From the NCBI GenBank assembly GCA_003279105.1, contig QCBO01000002.1, positions 1 through 40,769 of the forward strand: 40,769 nucleotides of DNA, read 5' to 3'. Source of the stretch: Prochlorococcus sp. AG-347-I19. GTDB taxonomy: Bacteria; Cyanobacteriota; Cyanobacteriia; PCC-6307; Cyanobiaceae. Both the position numbers and the translations under genes were made by a program. Under the pieces are notes generated by a model. That model was not told the DNA's origin. It worked only from the letters and a program-made list of their open reading frames with translations, and searched no databases. Positions 19,162 to 29,217 of the stretch are shown here, piece by piece. Each line of letters begins with the position of its first letter. Position 1 is the first letter of the stretch.

Positions 19162-20622
19162 CTAAGGTATTTTTAAACTTATTTCTGTATAAAGAATTGG
19201 ATTTTTTTCTGGAATAGATTGACTTATGATTTCTAGATATTCTTCATTTGATATTTTAAAAATATTTTTAATAAGAAAATGAAGGTCTTGGAAATTAGGA
19301 AAATATTCAATTTTCTTAGAACTGTCATTTTTGATATCAACCTTTGAATAAAGAAAAGCAGATTTATTTTTATTACTTTTTAGGTTAAAAAATTTTTTTG
19401 ATACTTTCTCTAGTTTGTTACCATCAATTAAATAATTACTTATGATTTGTAAACCTTTTGATTCTATTGAATAGATATTTTCATAAGTTAATTGTTTTAT
19501 AACATCGTCTTTTTCTTCAAGAATATCTTTGGAATATATCGAATAAATATCCTCATTTTGTTTCAAAGTATATTTGTTGAAATCTTTTAGTTTTTTCAGA
19601 GCACTTAAATCAAATTGATCTTTATTATTTTTTTCAAAGGTAATAAGCCAATCTTTATTTGAATTGAGGATTAAAATATTTTGATTATCATTTTGGTTAA
19701 ACTCTTCAAAAAAATTCAGTTCAAAATCATTTATTAAAGGTTTTAAATAATTGTCAAAATTTTTTATATCACTAAAAATTGAAATTTTAGAATTATCTTC
19801 ATGAGTATTATCTTTATTTATTAACTCATCGTAAGTAAGAATATCAATATTTTTTTTATTATTTAGTAAATATGATTTTAGAATTAAATGTTTATTTTTT
19901 AATTCAAATGTTGTAGCTATCATGTCCTCTTTATTCTCAGTAAAAATTTCATTATCAAAAAATATACTTTCCCAAAATTTATTTATGAATAATATATTTT
20001 TTTCGTTTCTTAGTCCAAAAAGTTCTCCCTCATATTGAAATTTTTTTTCTTTAAAATGATTACTGGAGTTAATACTATTTTTGATTATTTTTTTATCTGA
20101 TGAAGCAATTATATAATTATCGTCGGTTCGGTATATATAGTTAAGGAAATTTATTTTGTTTTCTCTTTTAATTGGAATTATCTCATCAATTTGATCAATT
20201 TTATTAGGCAAATTTAATAAATCGTCTATTGTTTTTTCTGGCTTAATTTTAAAAATAATCAAAATATCATCTTTAAGCTTTTTATTATTTTCAAAAAATG
20301 AGATTATAAGTTCATTGTTATAGATGTCTTCTAATTTATTGTTGCCTAGATCTATACCTAAGTAATCAAATATAGAGTCTTTTATTAAAACAACGTCATC
20401 TTGTTTTGTTGAATTTTTATCTTTTTCATTATTATCAACAATGTGAAAACTATCTAAATTTGAAATAAATAATAATTTATTATTTTTAGGTATATATCTT
20501 AAGATATTTAGTTGCTCAATATTTGTACTTTGCGCCTTATTTTTATTAGCAGAAACTTTTTTAAAACCAAAAAAAAGTAATAAAGATAATAATAGTATTA
20601 TTGCTACTACTCTAAGTTTCAT
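19162..20622 (-). CDS. Membrane-anchored AT-rich protein of unknown function, possibly DUF3352-like
   Basis: A 486-residue protein from the ATG at 20622 (an upstream TTG two codons earlier is less likely). One N-terminal hydrophobic helix (VVAIILLLSLLLFFGF) acts as a signal anchor; the rest is hydrophilic and dominated by N, K, I, D and E, with codon use even more AT-biased than its neighbours. Segments such as RYIPKNNKLLFISNLDS, IIFKIKPEKTIDDLL and YIIASSDKKIIKNSI resemble the repeating strand-helix pattern of DUF3352 cyanobacterial extracytoplasmic proteins, but I am not certain of the family. It stands alone between gltA and a rhodanese gene. Function unknown. Confidence 0.75.
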   Translation of the reverse strand: MKLRVVAIILLLSLLLFFGFKKVSANKNKAQSTNIEQLNILRYIPKNNKLLFISNLDSFHIVDNNEKDKNSTKQDDVVLIKDSIFDYLGIDLGNNKLEDIYNNELIISFFENNKKLKDDILIIFKIKPEKTIDDLLNLPNKIDQIDEIIPIKRENKINFLNYIYRTDDNYIIASSDKKIIKNSINSSNHFKEKKFQYEGELFGLRNEKNILFINKFWESIFFDNEIFTENKEDMIATTFELKNKHLILKSYLLNNKKNIDILTYDELINKDNTHEDNSKISIFSDIKNFDNYLKPLINDFELNFFEEFNQNDNQNILILNSNKDWLITFEKNNKDQFDLSALKKLKDFNKYTLKQNEDIYSIYSKDILEEKDDVIKQLTYENIYSIESKGLQIISNYLIDGNKLEKVSKKFFNLKSNKNKSAFLYSKVDIKNDSSKKIEYFPNFQDLHFLIKNIFKISNEEYLEIISQSIPEKNPILYTEISLKIP

Positions 20623-20711
20623 TATCAATGTTTATTTTTATTTTTAACAATAAACTTCCTACTGCAACTTAATTTATTAAATTGTAAATAACACATAATT
20701 TATCCTATAAA

Positions 20712-21062
20712 TTGGGAAGTTATCCAAAATCTATAAATGCTTCTAGTCTCAATGATTGGTTTAATTCTGAGAAAGAAGATCCAATTTTGATTGATGTAAG
20801 AGAACATTCAGAGCTTGAAATAGCTCGTTTCTCAAAAGAATTTTTACATATACCAATTAGTAAAGTTACATCTGAATATGTTGAAGAAATATTTGCTGGT
20901 TTATTAGACAGAGAAATTGTAGTTACCTGTCATGCAGGAATAAGAAGTTATAACTTTTCTCAATGGTGCTTGGATAATAATATTGTGAGCCAAATATGGA
21001 ATTTGGAGGAGGGTATTGATGGTTGGAGTAGATATATTGACCCATCAATCCCAAGGTATTGA
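20712..21062 (+). CDS. Rhodanese-like sulfurtransferase domain protein
   Basis: Single rhodanese domain of 116 residues. The N-terminal part has PILIDVREHSELEIA (24-38), the family's substrate-pocket strand; the active-site loop is CHAGIRS with the persulfide Cys at residue 73. The final EEGIDGWSRYIDPSIPRY is the usual rhodanese end. GlpE/PspE-like size suggests sulfur transfer from thiosulfate or a persulfide carrier; a cysteine desulfurase gene lies 4.4 kb away but is not in the same operon. TTG start, no ATG available. The TGA stop abuts the TAA stop of trpB on the other strand. Confidence 0.87.
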   Translation: MGSYPKSINASSLNDWFNSEKEDPILIDVREHSELEIARFSKEFLHIPISKVTSEYVEEIFAGLLDREIVVTCHAGIRSYNFSQWCLDNNIVSQIWNLEEGIDGWSRYIDPSIPRY

Positions 21063-22307
21063 TTAAATATCTAATGAAGATGCAACAGTATTAACATCTT
21101 TGTCGCCTCTACCAGAGCAATTGATAACTATATGAGTATCTTTTTCAAGAGTAGGGCATAATTTATCTAACCAAGCAAAGGCATGAGAAGTTTCAAGTGC
21201 AGGTATAATTCCTTCTAGTTCACTAACAAGTTTTAAAGCATCTAAAGCTTCTTGATCTGTGACTGATCCATATTCTGCTCTACCTATATCTTTTAAATGG
21301 CTATGTTCAGGTCCCACTCCAGGGTAATCTAAACCTGCACTTATTGAGTGAGCTTCTTGTACTTGACCATTATCATCTTGCAAGAGAAGACTCATTGATC
21401 CATGCAAAATTCCAACTGACCCTTTAGTGATAGTGGCAGCATGTTTGTCAGTATCAACCCCACTTCCTGCGGCTTCAACTCCAATAAGACGTACAGAAGT
21501 TTCTTTAACAAAAGGATGGAAAAGCCCCATTGCATTTGATCCCCCACCTACACAAGCAAGCAAAATATCGGGCAAAGATCCAAATGATTCCAAACATTGT
21601 TTTTTAGTTTCTTCACCTATAACTGCATGAAAATCTCGCACAATCTTTGGGAAAGGGTGCGGGCCTGCAACAGATCCTAAAATGTAGTGTGTGTTTTCGA
21701 CATTAGAAACCCAATCTCTAATGGCCTCACTAGTAGCATCCTTAAGTGTTGCAGTTCCAGAATTTACAACTTTAACTTCAGCGCCTAAAAGCTTCATTCT
21801 GAAAACGTTAAGGGATTGCCTTTTTATGTCTTCAGCACCCATGTAGATAATACATTTCAAGCCAAATCTCGCACAAACAGTAGCAGTAGCAACTCCATGC
21901 TGACCTGCTCCAGTTTCTGCAATTATTCTTTTTTTGCCCATTCTTATTGCTAATAAAGCTTGTCCAAGTGCATTATTAATTTTGTGCGCCCCAGTATGAT
22001 TTAAATCTTCTCTTTTAAGCCATATTCTAGGAGTTGCTTGTTTATTTTTGTAATGTTCAGTAAGTCTTTTGGCTTCATAAAGTGGTGTTTCTCTTCCTAC
22101 ATAAGTCTTAAGTAGATGATTTAATTCTTCTACAAAAAGTTTATCTTTCCATGCATTACATGCAGCGTCTTCAAGCTCAAAAAGAGCGGGCATTAGCGTT
22201 TCAGGAACATATTGACCACCATATTTTCCAAATCTTCCCTCTTTGGAGGGTTGATTTAAATCGTCATTTTTATAGTTTTGAGTTTTGCGAGAAAATGTAC
22301 TTACCAC
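21063..22307 (-). CDS. trpB: Tryptophan synthase beta chain
   Basis: PLP enzyme joining indole and serine to tryptophan, working with TrpA (not in the window). The PLP lysine is K109 in [13 protein letters not shown]; the catalytic Glu is in AETGAGQHG (E131). The phosphate-binding loop GGGSNAMG and the closing CSGRGDKD motif are present. The 414 residues and [14 protein letters not shown]-like N-terminus are those of the standard TrpB1. GTG start. No other trp synthesis gene is adjacent, so the pathway is dispersed. Confidence 0.97.
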   Translation of the reverse strand: MVSTFSRKTQNYKNDDLNQPSKEGRFGKYGGQYVPETLMPALFELEDAACNAWKDKLFVEELNHLLKTYVGRETPLYEAKRLTEHYKNKQATPRIWLKREDLNHTGAHKINNALGQALLAIRMGKKRIIAETGAGQHGVATATVCARFGLKCIIYMGAEDIKRQSLNVFRMKLLGAEVKVVNSGTATLKDATSEAIRDWVSNVENTHYILGSVAGPHPFPKIVRDFHAVIGEETKKQCLESFGSLPDILLACVGGGSNAMGLFHPFVKETSVRLIGVEAAGSGVDTDKHAATITKGSVGILHGSMSLLLQDDNGQVQEAHSISAGLDYPGVGPEHSHLKDIGRAEYGSVTDQEALDALKLVSELEGIIPALETSHAFAWLDKLCPTLEKDTHIVINCSGRGDKDVNTVASSLDI

Positions 22308-22355
22308 TTTATCTATAGAATAAGTATTAACTAACTATAGATTATTTTGAAAATA

Positions 22356-22667
22356 ATGGGAAAAAAGAATTGGATCGAATTTGATAATCAAGAAAAGAAA
22401 TCTGAAGAAACAGCTAATGTAGATACTTTTAATAAAAGTTCAAAAATAAATATTTCAAAACAAAAAAAAGGTAAAAAGGGTAAGACTATAACTTTAATTA
22501 GAGGTTTATGCATTGAGGATGAAATCTTATTAAAAGAATTACTAAAAAAAATTAAAGTTTTTTGTGGGACTGGAGGAACATTAATTGATAGAAATATCCA
22601 GTTACAGGGTGATATGGTATCGAAATCAATTGAGTTTCTTCGTAAAGAGGGATTTCATAATTTATGA
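22356..22667 (+). CDS. SUI1/eIF1-family translation factor (YciH-like)
   Basis: The C-terminal 65 residues carry the SUI1 fold: TLIRGLCIEDEILLKELLKK, then KVFCGTGGTLIDRNIQLQGD, the basic-loop region, then SKSIEFLRKEGF. Bacterial members resemble eukaryotic initiation factor eIF1 and can affect start-codon selection on the ribosome. The N-terminal 40 residues are lysine-rich and unstructured. I choose ATG 22356; an in-frame TTG three codons upstream (22347) is less likely. 103 residues, close to the bacterial YciH size. Forty-one bases before cysC. Confidence 0.88.
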   Translation: MGKKNWIEFDNQEKKSEETANVDTFNKSSKINISKQKKGKKGKTITLIRGLCIEDEILLKELLKKIKVFCGTGGTLIDRNIQLQGDMVSKSIEFLRKEGFHNL

Positions 22668-22708
22668 AGCAAGGGTTAGGATAGGTTTTTATTTTGATGA
22701 AGTAAAAA

Positions 22709-23335
22709 ATGAAAGAACAAAATCAAAAAAAATCAACCAATATAAAGTGGCACAACTTAACTATTGATAGAGGAAAGTTAGAGAAAATGAGAGGTCATAA
22801 AGGCATGGTTATCTGGTTTACAGGTTTATCTGGTTCTGGTAAAAGTACTTTGGCCAACGCTTTAAATGAAGTTTTACACTTAGATGATTTTTCGACTTAT
22901 GTTTTGGATGGAGATAATATTAGACACGGTTTATGTAAAGATCTTGGTTTTTCGGATGAAGATAGAGAAGAAAATATAAGAAGAATTGGCGAAGTTGCGA
23001 ATTTATTTATGAATGCTGGGATAATAACTATCACAGCATTTGTTTCGCCATTTATTAGCGATAGAGATAAGGTGAGAAAAATTATTGGATCTAAGGATTT
23101 TATTGAAGTTTATTGTGCTGCTGATATCACAGTTTGCGAAAATAGGGATACTAAAGGTCTTTATAAGAAAGCTCGTTTGGGTGTAATTAAGGAATTTACA
23201 GGGATTTCTAGTCCATATGAAGCTCCTCTTAATCCCGAAATTGTTGTTGATACAGGTTCTTTAGATTTAAATGATTCCGTTGATAAAATTATTAACTACC
23301 TTAAAAAAGAAAACTTTCTTAACAAGACCAAATAG
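22709..23335 (+). CDS. cysC: Adenylylsulfate (APS) kinase
   Basis: Phosphorylates APS to PAPS in sulfate activation. Walker A is GLSGSGKS at 39-46; LDGDNIRHGL (about 66-75) and the phospho-Ser segment FVSPFISDRDKVR (about 110-122) are the APS-binding parts; GISSPYEAPLNPEI is the usual lid sequence. The 208-residue length is normal. ATG start. Convergent with purE, 12 bases apart. No sulfate adenylyltransferase in the window. Confidence 0.95.
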   Translation: MKEQNQKKSTNIKWHNLTIDRGKLEKMRGHKGMVIWFTGLSGSGKSTLANALNEVLHLDDFSTYVLDGDNIRHGLCKDLGFSDEDREENIRRIGEVANLFMNAGIITITAFVSPFISDRDKVRKIIGSKDFIEVYCAADITVCENRDTKGLYKKARLGVIKEFTGISSPYEAPLNPEIVVDTGSLDLNDSVDKIINYLKKENFLNKTK

Positions 23336-23347
23336 AAAAATATTAGT

Positions 23348-23884
23348 TCATTTATTTTGAAGATAATTATCAGGTCCAATTTTTGATAACTTACTATCTT
23401 TAGTTCTTACCTGTGAATGTAGATTTTCTCTGAATTCTTTCAAATTTTTCTTTATGGATTCATCAAATAAACTGATCATCTCTATTGCCAATAATCCAGC
23501 ATTCTGACCTCCATTAATTGCAACTGTTGCAACTGGAATTCCAGCGGGCATTTGAACGATTGATAAAAGAGAGTCAATCCCCTTAAGTGTCTTACTCTCG
23601 ACTGGCACTCCAATTACAGGAATGCAAGTTATGGATGCCAGCATCCCTGGAAGATGAGCAGCACCCCCAGCACCGGCAATTATTACTTTTATGTTTTCTG
23701 ATTCTGCATTTTTTGCATATTCCATCATTTCAATAGGTGTTCGATGTGCAGAAAGTATACAAACTTCAGTTTTTATTTCAAATTCTCTTAAAATATCAAT
23801 GGCTGGTTTCAATGTTTTTAGATCTGAATCACTACCCATTACGACAGCAATTCTATAAATATCTTTAGTATTCGATTCTGACAA
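23348..23884 (-). CDS. purE: N5-carboxyaminoimidazole ribonucleotide mutase
   Basis: Class I PurE in purine synthesis. VVMGSDSDL at about 14-22 binds the phosphate of the substrate, SAHRTP at about 44-49 holds the catalytic His, and GAGGAAHLPGM at about 70-80 is the CO2/substrate loop. The 178-residue length fits. TTG start, since the first Met is in the middle of the active-site strand. Divergent from chlM with an 89-base spacer. Confidence 0.95.
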   Translation of the reverse strand: MSESNTKDIYRIAVVMGSDSDLKTLKPAIDILREFEIKTEVCILSAHRTPIEMMEYAKNAESENIKVIIAGAGGAAHLPGMLASITCIPVIGVPVESKTLKGIDSLLSIVQMPAGIPVATVAINGGQNAGLLAIEMISLFDESIKKNLKEFRENLHSQVRTKDSKLSKIGPDNYLQNK

Positions 23885-23905
23885 AATAACAAATCAATTC
23901 TTTCC

Positions 23906-23934
23906 TATAATGGCGTGCAATTAATTTGGCGCCA
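23906..23934 (+). promoter_or_regulatory. Candidate chlM promoter with GC-rich palindrome
   Basis: A perfect TATAAT at 23906-23911 in the purE-chlM spacer would start transcription near 23918, 56 bases before chlM. An 8-bp palindrome TGGCGCCA sits at 23927-23934, and TGGCG at 23911-23915 is complementary to CGCCA at 23930-23934. The GC density stands out strongly from the surrounding AT-rich DNA. It may be an operator or a leader hairpin; no regulator is identified. Confidence 0.38.
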
Positions 23935-23973
23935 GTTAGTTAGTATAAAAAGAATAAATTTTCATAGAATATT

Positions 23974-24675
23974 ATGACGTCAAATAAGATTATCGAAAAA
24001 AGTGAAGTAAGGGAGTATTTTAATGGTACTGGCTTTGAAAGATGGAATAAAATTTATAGCAAATCTGATGAAATTAATACAGTTCAGAAAAATATTAGGA
24101 AAGGACATCAAAAAACTGTAGATGATGTAGTCTCATACATCAAAAATTATCCTGAACCAACAAAAAAAAGTTATTGTGATGCAGGCTGTGGTGTAGGAAG
24201 TCTTTCCATACCTTTATTAAGACTCGGTATAAAAGAACTACAGGTGAGTGATATTTCTTCTGAAATGATTAAAGAAACAAAAAAACGTATTCATGAATTA
24301 GGTTTGAGTCAAGGTAAAATTAAATATGAAGTCTGTGATCTGGAAAAATTAAAAGGATTATTTGATGTTGTAGTTTGTTTGGATGTATTTATTCATTATC
24401 CTCAACCGGTCGCAGAAGAAATGGTTCAACATCTATGCGATTTAAGCAAAGAAAAACTAATCGTTAGCTTTGCTCCTTATACTCCAGTTCTTGCTGTTCT
24501 AAAAAATATTGGAAAATTATTTCCTGGGCCAAGTAAAACTACAAGGGCATATACATTGAAAGAAAAGGGTATTATTAATGCTGCTAAAGAAAGAGGATTT
24601 AAAATTGTTAAAAAGAAATTAAATCAAGCTCCTTTTTATTTTTCAAAACTAATTGAGTTCGAAAAAATTAAATAA
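23974..24675 (+). CDS. chlM: Mg-protoporphyrin IX O-methyltransferase
   Basis: SAM-dependent methylation of Mg-protoporphyrin IX, the step after Mg-chelatase in chlorophyll synthesis. The N-terminal VREYFNGTGFERWNKIYS (12-29) is characteristic of ChlM/BchM; the SAM-binding loop is CDAGCGVGSLSIPL at 68-81; VVCLDVFIHYP at about 131-141 and the C-terminal SRAYTLKEK-like KTTRAYTLKEKGI also fit. 233 residues, full length, ATG start. Ends one base from the convergent response-regulator gene. Confidence 0.95.
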   Translation: MTSNKIIEKSEVREYFNGTGFERWNKIYSKSDEINTVQKNIRKGHQKTVDDVVSYIKNYPEPTKKSYCDAGCGVGSLSIPLLRLGIKELQVSDISSEMIKETKKRIHELGLSQGKIKYEVCDLEKLKGLFDVVVCLDVFIHYPQPVAEEMVQHLCDLSKEKLIVSFAPYTPVLAVLKNIGKLFPGPSKTTRAYTLKEKGIINAAKERGFKIVKKKLNQAPFYFSKLIEFEKIK

Positions 24676-24676
24676 T

Positions 24677-25405
24677 TTATTTTACTAAATGATTTTCAAG
24701 TGCATAACGAACTAATTCTGTTCGGCTAGAAGTACCTGTCTTGATAAAAAGTCTACTTACATATTTCTCAACATTTCTAATAGATGTTTCAAGCTTTCTA
24801 GCAATTTCCTTGTTCATCAGTCCCTCTGCTACTAGTTGAAGCACACTTGCTTCTCTAGGAGTAAAACTAGGAAGATTTATTTTATTTTCTGGATTAGTCT
24901 GGTTTTGGTCTGTGAGCATAGATTTAATTTCAGTAATTTGTTTTGCCATTTTGCTCACGTCAATATCTGCGAATCGTGCCGCTTCTTTTAATAGTCGTTC
25001 TTGTCTGTTGATTACATTTTTAACTCTTGCAGCTAATTCATCGGGATCGAAAGGTTTGGAAATATAATCATCAACTCCTGCAAGATAACCTTCTGTTCTG
25101 TCTAGGGTCATTCCTTTTGCAGTTAGAAAAATAACTGGAGTTCCTCCTAATTTTTCATCCTCTCTAATTTTTTCTAATAAATCATAACCGTTGGCTCGTG
25201 GCATCATTACATCGCTAATTATTAAATCGGGGAAAATTGTTTGAGCTTTTCCCCAACCATCCTCGCCATCAACTGCAATAAATATTTCAAAGCCTTCATC
25301 TTCTAGAAATGTTTTTACAGCTGTTCTTAAACCAGGCTCATCATCAACTAATAAAATTCTTGATTTTCTTAGCGGTTCATTATTTATTTGATTAATTTCA
25401 TTCAT
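24677..25405 (-). CDS. Response regulator, receiver plus LuxR-type DNA-binding domain
   Basis: A NarL-architecture two-component regulator. Receiver domain at 15-135: acidic pocket D21/D22, phospho-acceptor D65 (IISDVMMP), T95 and K117 are all present, so it should be phosphorylatable. After a linker of about 45 residues comes a LuxR-type HTH (SFTPREASVLQLVAEGLMNK to RNVEKYVSRLF, about 175-230). The HTH type excludes the OmpR-type RpaA/RpaB. It may correspond to the Ycf29-type regulators of cyanobacteria and algae, but I am not sure. No histidine kinase adjacent. Target genes unknown. Confidence 0.88.
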   Translation of the reverse strand: MNEINQINNEPLRKSRILLVDDEPGLRTAVKTFLEDEGFEIFIAVDGEDGWGKAQTIFPDLIISDVMMPRANGYDLLEKIREDEKLGGTPVIFLTAKGMTLDRTEGYLAGVDDYISKPFDPDELAARVKNVINRQERLLKEAARFADIDVSKMAKQITEIKSMLTDQNQTNPENKINLPSFTPREASVLQLVAEGLMNKEIARKLETSIRNVEKYVSRLFIKTGTSSRTELVRYALENHLVK

Positions 25406-25451
25406 TTTTTAAATTCTTAAATTTGATTTTCTAGTAATAAACAGAATTTTA

Positions 25452-25457
25452 TATACT
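25452..25457 (+). promoter_or_regulatory. Possible -10 box giving a near-leaderless desulfurase mRNA
   Basis: TATACT lies only seven bases before the ATG of the cysteine desulfurase gene (25465), so a transcript from it would start at or within one or two bases of the ATG. No Shine-Dalgarno sequence is seen. Tentative; other weak boxes lie upstream. Confidence 0.27.
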
Positions 25458-25464
25458 AAACATA

Positions 25465-26610
25465 ATGCTATCAACTCCCATACTACTAGACTATCAATCT
25501 TCGACTCCTTGCTCTAAAGATGTTGTTGATTCTATGAAACCTTTTTGGAGTGAGATATTTTCTAACCCTGCAAGCAAATCTAATTTGGCTGGGATTAACG
25601 CAAGCGCTATATTGGAAGCCTCAAGAGAAAAAATAGAAAAAAATTTATTTCTTAAGAATAAAAAAGTTATTTTTACAAGCGGGGCAACTGAATCGAATAA
25701 CTTAGCCTTATTAGGTTTTGCTAGAAATTTCTATAAAAAAACAGGCAATTATGGACATATTATTACTTTAAAAACAGAGCATAAAGCTGTTTTGGAGCCC
25801 CTAAACCAACTAAAAAAAGAGGGATTTATGGTTACCGAAATTAATCCTGAGAAAGATGGCTTAATTTCAGAAGAAAAATTAAAAAAAAATATAAGAGAAG
25901 ATACATTTCTGGTGAGTGTTATGTTGGCAAATAACGAAATAGGAGTTATCCAGCCTCTAGAGAATATTTCAAAGATATGTAAATCTCGAGGAATAACTTT
26001 TCACTCTGATTTTGCACAATGTTTAGGTTATATCGAGTTAGACAATCTTTTATCAGATGTAAATATGATAACGATGAGTTCTCACAAAATATATGGTCCT
26101 AAAGGGATAGGACTTCTTTTGATTGATGAAGAAATGAATCTTGAGCCTTTAATTGTTGGAGGAGGTCAAGAATATGGTCTCAGGTCTGGTACATTACCTC
26201 TTCCTTTAGTAGTTGGCTTTGCTAAAGCAATAGAGATAGCAGTTTTTAATCAAAAAAATAATGCTGAGAAATTACTTTTACATAGAAATACCCTTTTAGA
26301 GGGTTTGTTGGAAAATAATTCTGGTTTACTAATTAATGGATCCATAGAAAAAAGATTACCTCAAAATTTAAATTTGACTGTATTGGATTTAAACGGAGCA
26401 AAGTTTCATAAACTTTTAAAATCTAAAATAATTTGTTCTAGTGGATCTGCATGTAGTAATGGTGAACCATCACATGTATTACTAGCTTTAGGTAGATCTT
26501 TTAAAGAAGCAGAATCTTCAATAAGGTTAAGTATTGGATTAAGCACTAATTCAAAAGATATTAAAAAAGCAATTCATATTCTTACAAATACGATCAGATC
26601 ATTACGCTAG
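25465..26610 (+). CDS. Cysteine desulfurase (NifS/IscS family)
   Basis: PLP enzyme removing sulfur from cysteine for Fe-S cluster, tRNA and cofactor thiolation. PLP lysine is K208 in MSSHKIYGPKG; the mobile catalytic loop is SSGSACSNG with Cys330, which places it in the class I (NifS/IscS) group and not the SufS group. TSGATESNN at 71-79 binds PLP phosphate. 381 residues, full length. No iscU or isc operon follows, so it probably serves as a general sulfur donor. Convergent with rsmH. Confidence 0.93.
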   Translation: MLSTPILLDYQSSTPCSKDVVDSMKPFWSEIFSNPASKSNLAGINASAILEASREKIEKNLFLKNKKVIFTSGATESNNLALLGFARNFYKKTGNYGHIITLKTEHKAVLEPLNQLKKEGFMVTEINPEKDGLISEEKLKKNIREDTFLVSVMLANNEIGVIQPLENISKICKSRGITFHSDFAQCLGYIELDNLLSDVNMITMSSHKIYGPKGIGLLLIDEEMNLEPLIVGGGQEYGLRSGTLPLPLVVGFAKAIEIAVFNQKNNAEKLLLHRNTLLEGLLENNSGLLINGSIEKRLPQNLNLTVLDLNGAKFHKLLKSKIICSSGSACSNGEPSHVLLALGRSFKEAESSIRLSIGLSTNSKDIKKAIHILTNTIRSLR

Positions 26611-26623
26611 AAATTATTGGCTC

Positions 26624-27526
26624 TTATTTTAATTGAGCAATTCTTAATTTTCCACTTCTAGCTCTTTTATTGAGTTCGACTTCTTGTTCAGAAGGAGTTA
26701 TTGGCTTTTTTGTCAGGTTTTTTAGTCTTTGATCATTCTTAAAAGAATTTTTAACTAACCTATCCTCTAGGGAATGAAAACTAATAATAGAAATAATACC
26801 TCCTGGCAAAATCCATTCAGGGACAACTTGCAAAAATTTTTCTAATACTTCAATTTCTTTATTGACAGCAATTCTAAGTGCTTGAAATGTTCTTGTTGCT
26901 GGGTGTATTTTTTTATATCTTTGTTTTGGTGGAAAGCAGCCTGCAATAGAATAGGCTAATTCTTTTGTCCCAGAATATTTCCCATTTTCTTTCAAATCCA
27001 TTTTTATTTTCCTAGCAATCTTTCTTGATAATCTCTCTTCTCCATATTTATAAATTAAGTTAGCTAGATCTTTTTCATTTAAAGCCTCAATTAATTTCTC
27101 TGCATCAACCTCAAGAAAAGGATTCATGCGCATATCAAGCGGACCATCTTTTTGGAAACTAAATCCTCTTTTAGGGTCATCAATTTGGTTGCTATTAACT
27201 CCAAGATCTGCAATCACAAAAGAAACTTTTTCTTTTGGCATAAAATCCGCAAAATTTGCAGCCCTAATATCAAGCCTATTTTTAAATTCATCAAGTTTTT
27301 TTGATGCTGCTTTTCTTGCGAATGGATCTTGATCAAGTCCAATTATATTTAAATCCGAATATTTTCTCAATAAATGATAAGAGTGCCCGCCTCCGCCTAA
27401 AGTTGCGTCTATTCCTTTAAGTTCGTTGTTATGAATTAATGGGTAATGCTCTAATGAGGTCATAATCTCATCTGTCATAACTGATTTATGATTGAAAAAA
27501 GATGAATCAGATAGGTCAGTTTGCAT
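26624..27526 (-). CDS. rsmH: 16S rRNA (cytosine1402-N4)-methyltransferase
   Basis: RsmH (MraW) methylates C1402 in the ribosomal P site. N-terminal NHKSVMTDEIMTSL (12-25) and SAM loop TLGGGGHSYHLL (about 42-53) are family signatures; DLGVNSNQIDDPKRGFSF (about 110-127) and SFHSLEDRLVKNSFK (about 245-259) complete the match. 300 residues, ATG start. It is not in a cell-division (mra/fts) cluster here but divergent from ndhH with a 38-base spacer. Confidence 0.95.
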   Translation of the reverse strand: MQTDLSDSSFFNHKSVMTDEIMTSLEHYPLIHNNELKGIDATLGGGGHSYHLLRKYSDLNIIGLDQDPFARKAASKKLDEFKNRLDIRAANFADFMPKEKVSFVIADLGVNSNQIDDPKRGFSFQKDGPLDMRMNPFLEVDAEKLIEALNEKDLANLIYKYGEERLSRKIARKIKMDLKENGKYSGTKELAYSIAGCFPPKQRYKKIHPATRTFQALRIAVNKEIEVLEKFLQVVPEWILPGGIISIISFHSLEDRLVKNSFKNDQRLKNLTKKPITPSEQEVELNKRARSGKLRIAQLK

Positions 27527-27564
27527 AACTTTCGACTAAGATTTATTTAGAAGTAAAATTTTGA

Positions 27565-28752
27565 ATGGCTCAGCTAGAGACTAGAACAGAACCAATGGTG
27601 GTCAATTTTGGCCCTCATCATCCCTCAATGCATGGTGTTTTAAGGTTAGTTGTAACTCTTGATGGTGAGAATGTCATTGATTGTGAGCCAGTAATTGGAT
27701 ATTTACATAGAGGAATGGAAAAGATAGCTGAAAATAGGACAAATGTAATGTATGTCCCTTATGTAAGCAGAATGGATTATGCAGCAGGAATGTTTTATGA
27801 AGCTATTGTAGTAAATGCTCCTGAAAGATTAGCTAATATTCCAGTTCCTAAAAGAGCTAGTTACATTAGAGTTCTAATGCTAGAACTCAATCGTATTGCT
27901 AATCATCTTTTGTGGCTCGGTCCCTTTTTAGCAGACGTAGGAGCTCAAACTCCATTTTTCTATATTTTTAGAGAAAGAGAAATGATATATGATCTCTGGG
28001 AAGCTGCTACTGGACAGAGGCTGATAAATAATAATTTCTTTAGGATAGGTGGTGTCGCATGTGATCTTCCATACGGATGGTTAGAAAAATGTATAGACTT
28101 TTGTGATTGGTTTGGACCTAAGATTGATGAATATGAAAAATTAATCACAAATAATCCAATTTTTAGAAAAAGAATTGAAGGCCTGGGAACAATACAAAGA
28201 GACCAGGCAATTAATTGGTCTTTGTCTGGGCCAATGCTTAGAGCTTCTGGAGTTTCCTGGGATTTAAGGAAAGTAGATAGTTATGAATGTTATGACGATT
28301 TTGATTGGCAGATTGCTTCAGAAAAAGAAGGAGATTGTTATGCGAGATATCGAGTAAGAGTCGAAGAGATGAGACAATCACTTAGCATCATTCGCCAAGC
28401 CTGTAAAATGATTCCAGGAGGTCCAACAGAAAATTTGGAAGCTCAAAGAATGGCTACTGAAGATAAGAAAAGTGAAATATTTGGTATGGACTATCAATAT
28501 GTAGCTAAGAAGGTTGCTCCAACTTTTAAAATCCCTAACGGAGAATTGTATACAAGATTAGAGTCCGGTAAGGGAGAAATAGGTGTATTCATTCAAGGAA
28601 ATAATGAAGTTACCCCATGGAGATTTAAAATCAGAGCTGCTGATTTAAATAATCTGCAAATATTGCCTCATATTCTTAAAGGTGCCAAAATCGCCGATAT
28701 TATGGCAATTCTTGGCTCAATAGATGTCATTATGGGATCTGTTGATAGATAA
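27565..28752 (+). CDS. ndhH: NAD(P)H-quinone oxidoreductase subunit H
   Basis: 49-kDa-type peripheral subunit that forms the quinone-binding site of NDH-1, homologous to Nuo[15 protein letters not shown] at about 15-28 contains the quinone-site His, and the C-terminal end [18 protein letters not shown] is the family's closing signature. It has the hydrogenase large-subunit fold but lacks metal-binding cysteines, as expected. 395 residues, ATG start. Followed after nine bases by the thioesterase gene. Confidence 0.97.
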   Translation: MAQLETRTEPMVVNFGPHHPSMHGVLRLVVTLDGENVIDCEPVIGYLHRGMEKIAENRTNVMYVPYVSRMDYAAGMFYEAIVVNAPERLANIPVPKRASYIRVLMLELNRIANHLLWLGPFLADVGAQTPFFYIFREREMIYDLWEAATGQRLINNNFFRIGGVACDLPYGWLEKCIDFCDWFGPKIDEYEKLITNNPIFRKRIEGLGTIQRDQAINWSLSGPMLRASGVSWDLRKVDSYECYDDFDWQIASEKEGDCYARYRVRVEEMRQSLSIIRQACKMIPGGPTENLEAQRMATEDKKSEIFGMDYQYVAKKVAPTFKIPNGELYTRLESGKGEIGVFIQGNNEVTPWRFKIRAADLNNLQILPHILKGAKIADIMAILGSIDVIMGSVDR

Positions 28753-28761
28753 GTTCTTTAA

Positions 28762-29214
<453 letters not shown>

Positions 29215-29217
29215 TTA

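Noticed and set aside
20623-20628. TTG at 20628 as the start of the large unknown gene
   Set aside because: An ATG follows two codons later at the normal beginning of the signal anchor, with no sequence favouring the TTG.
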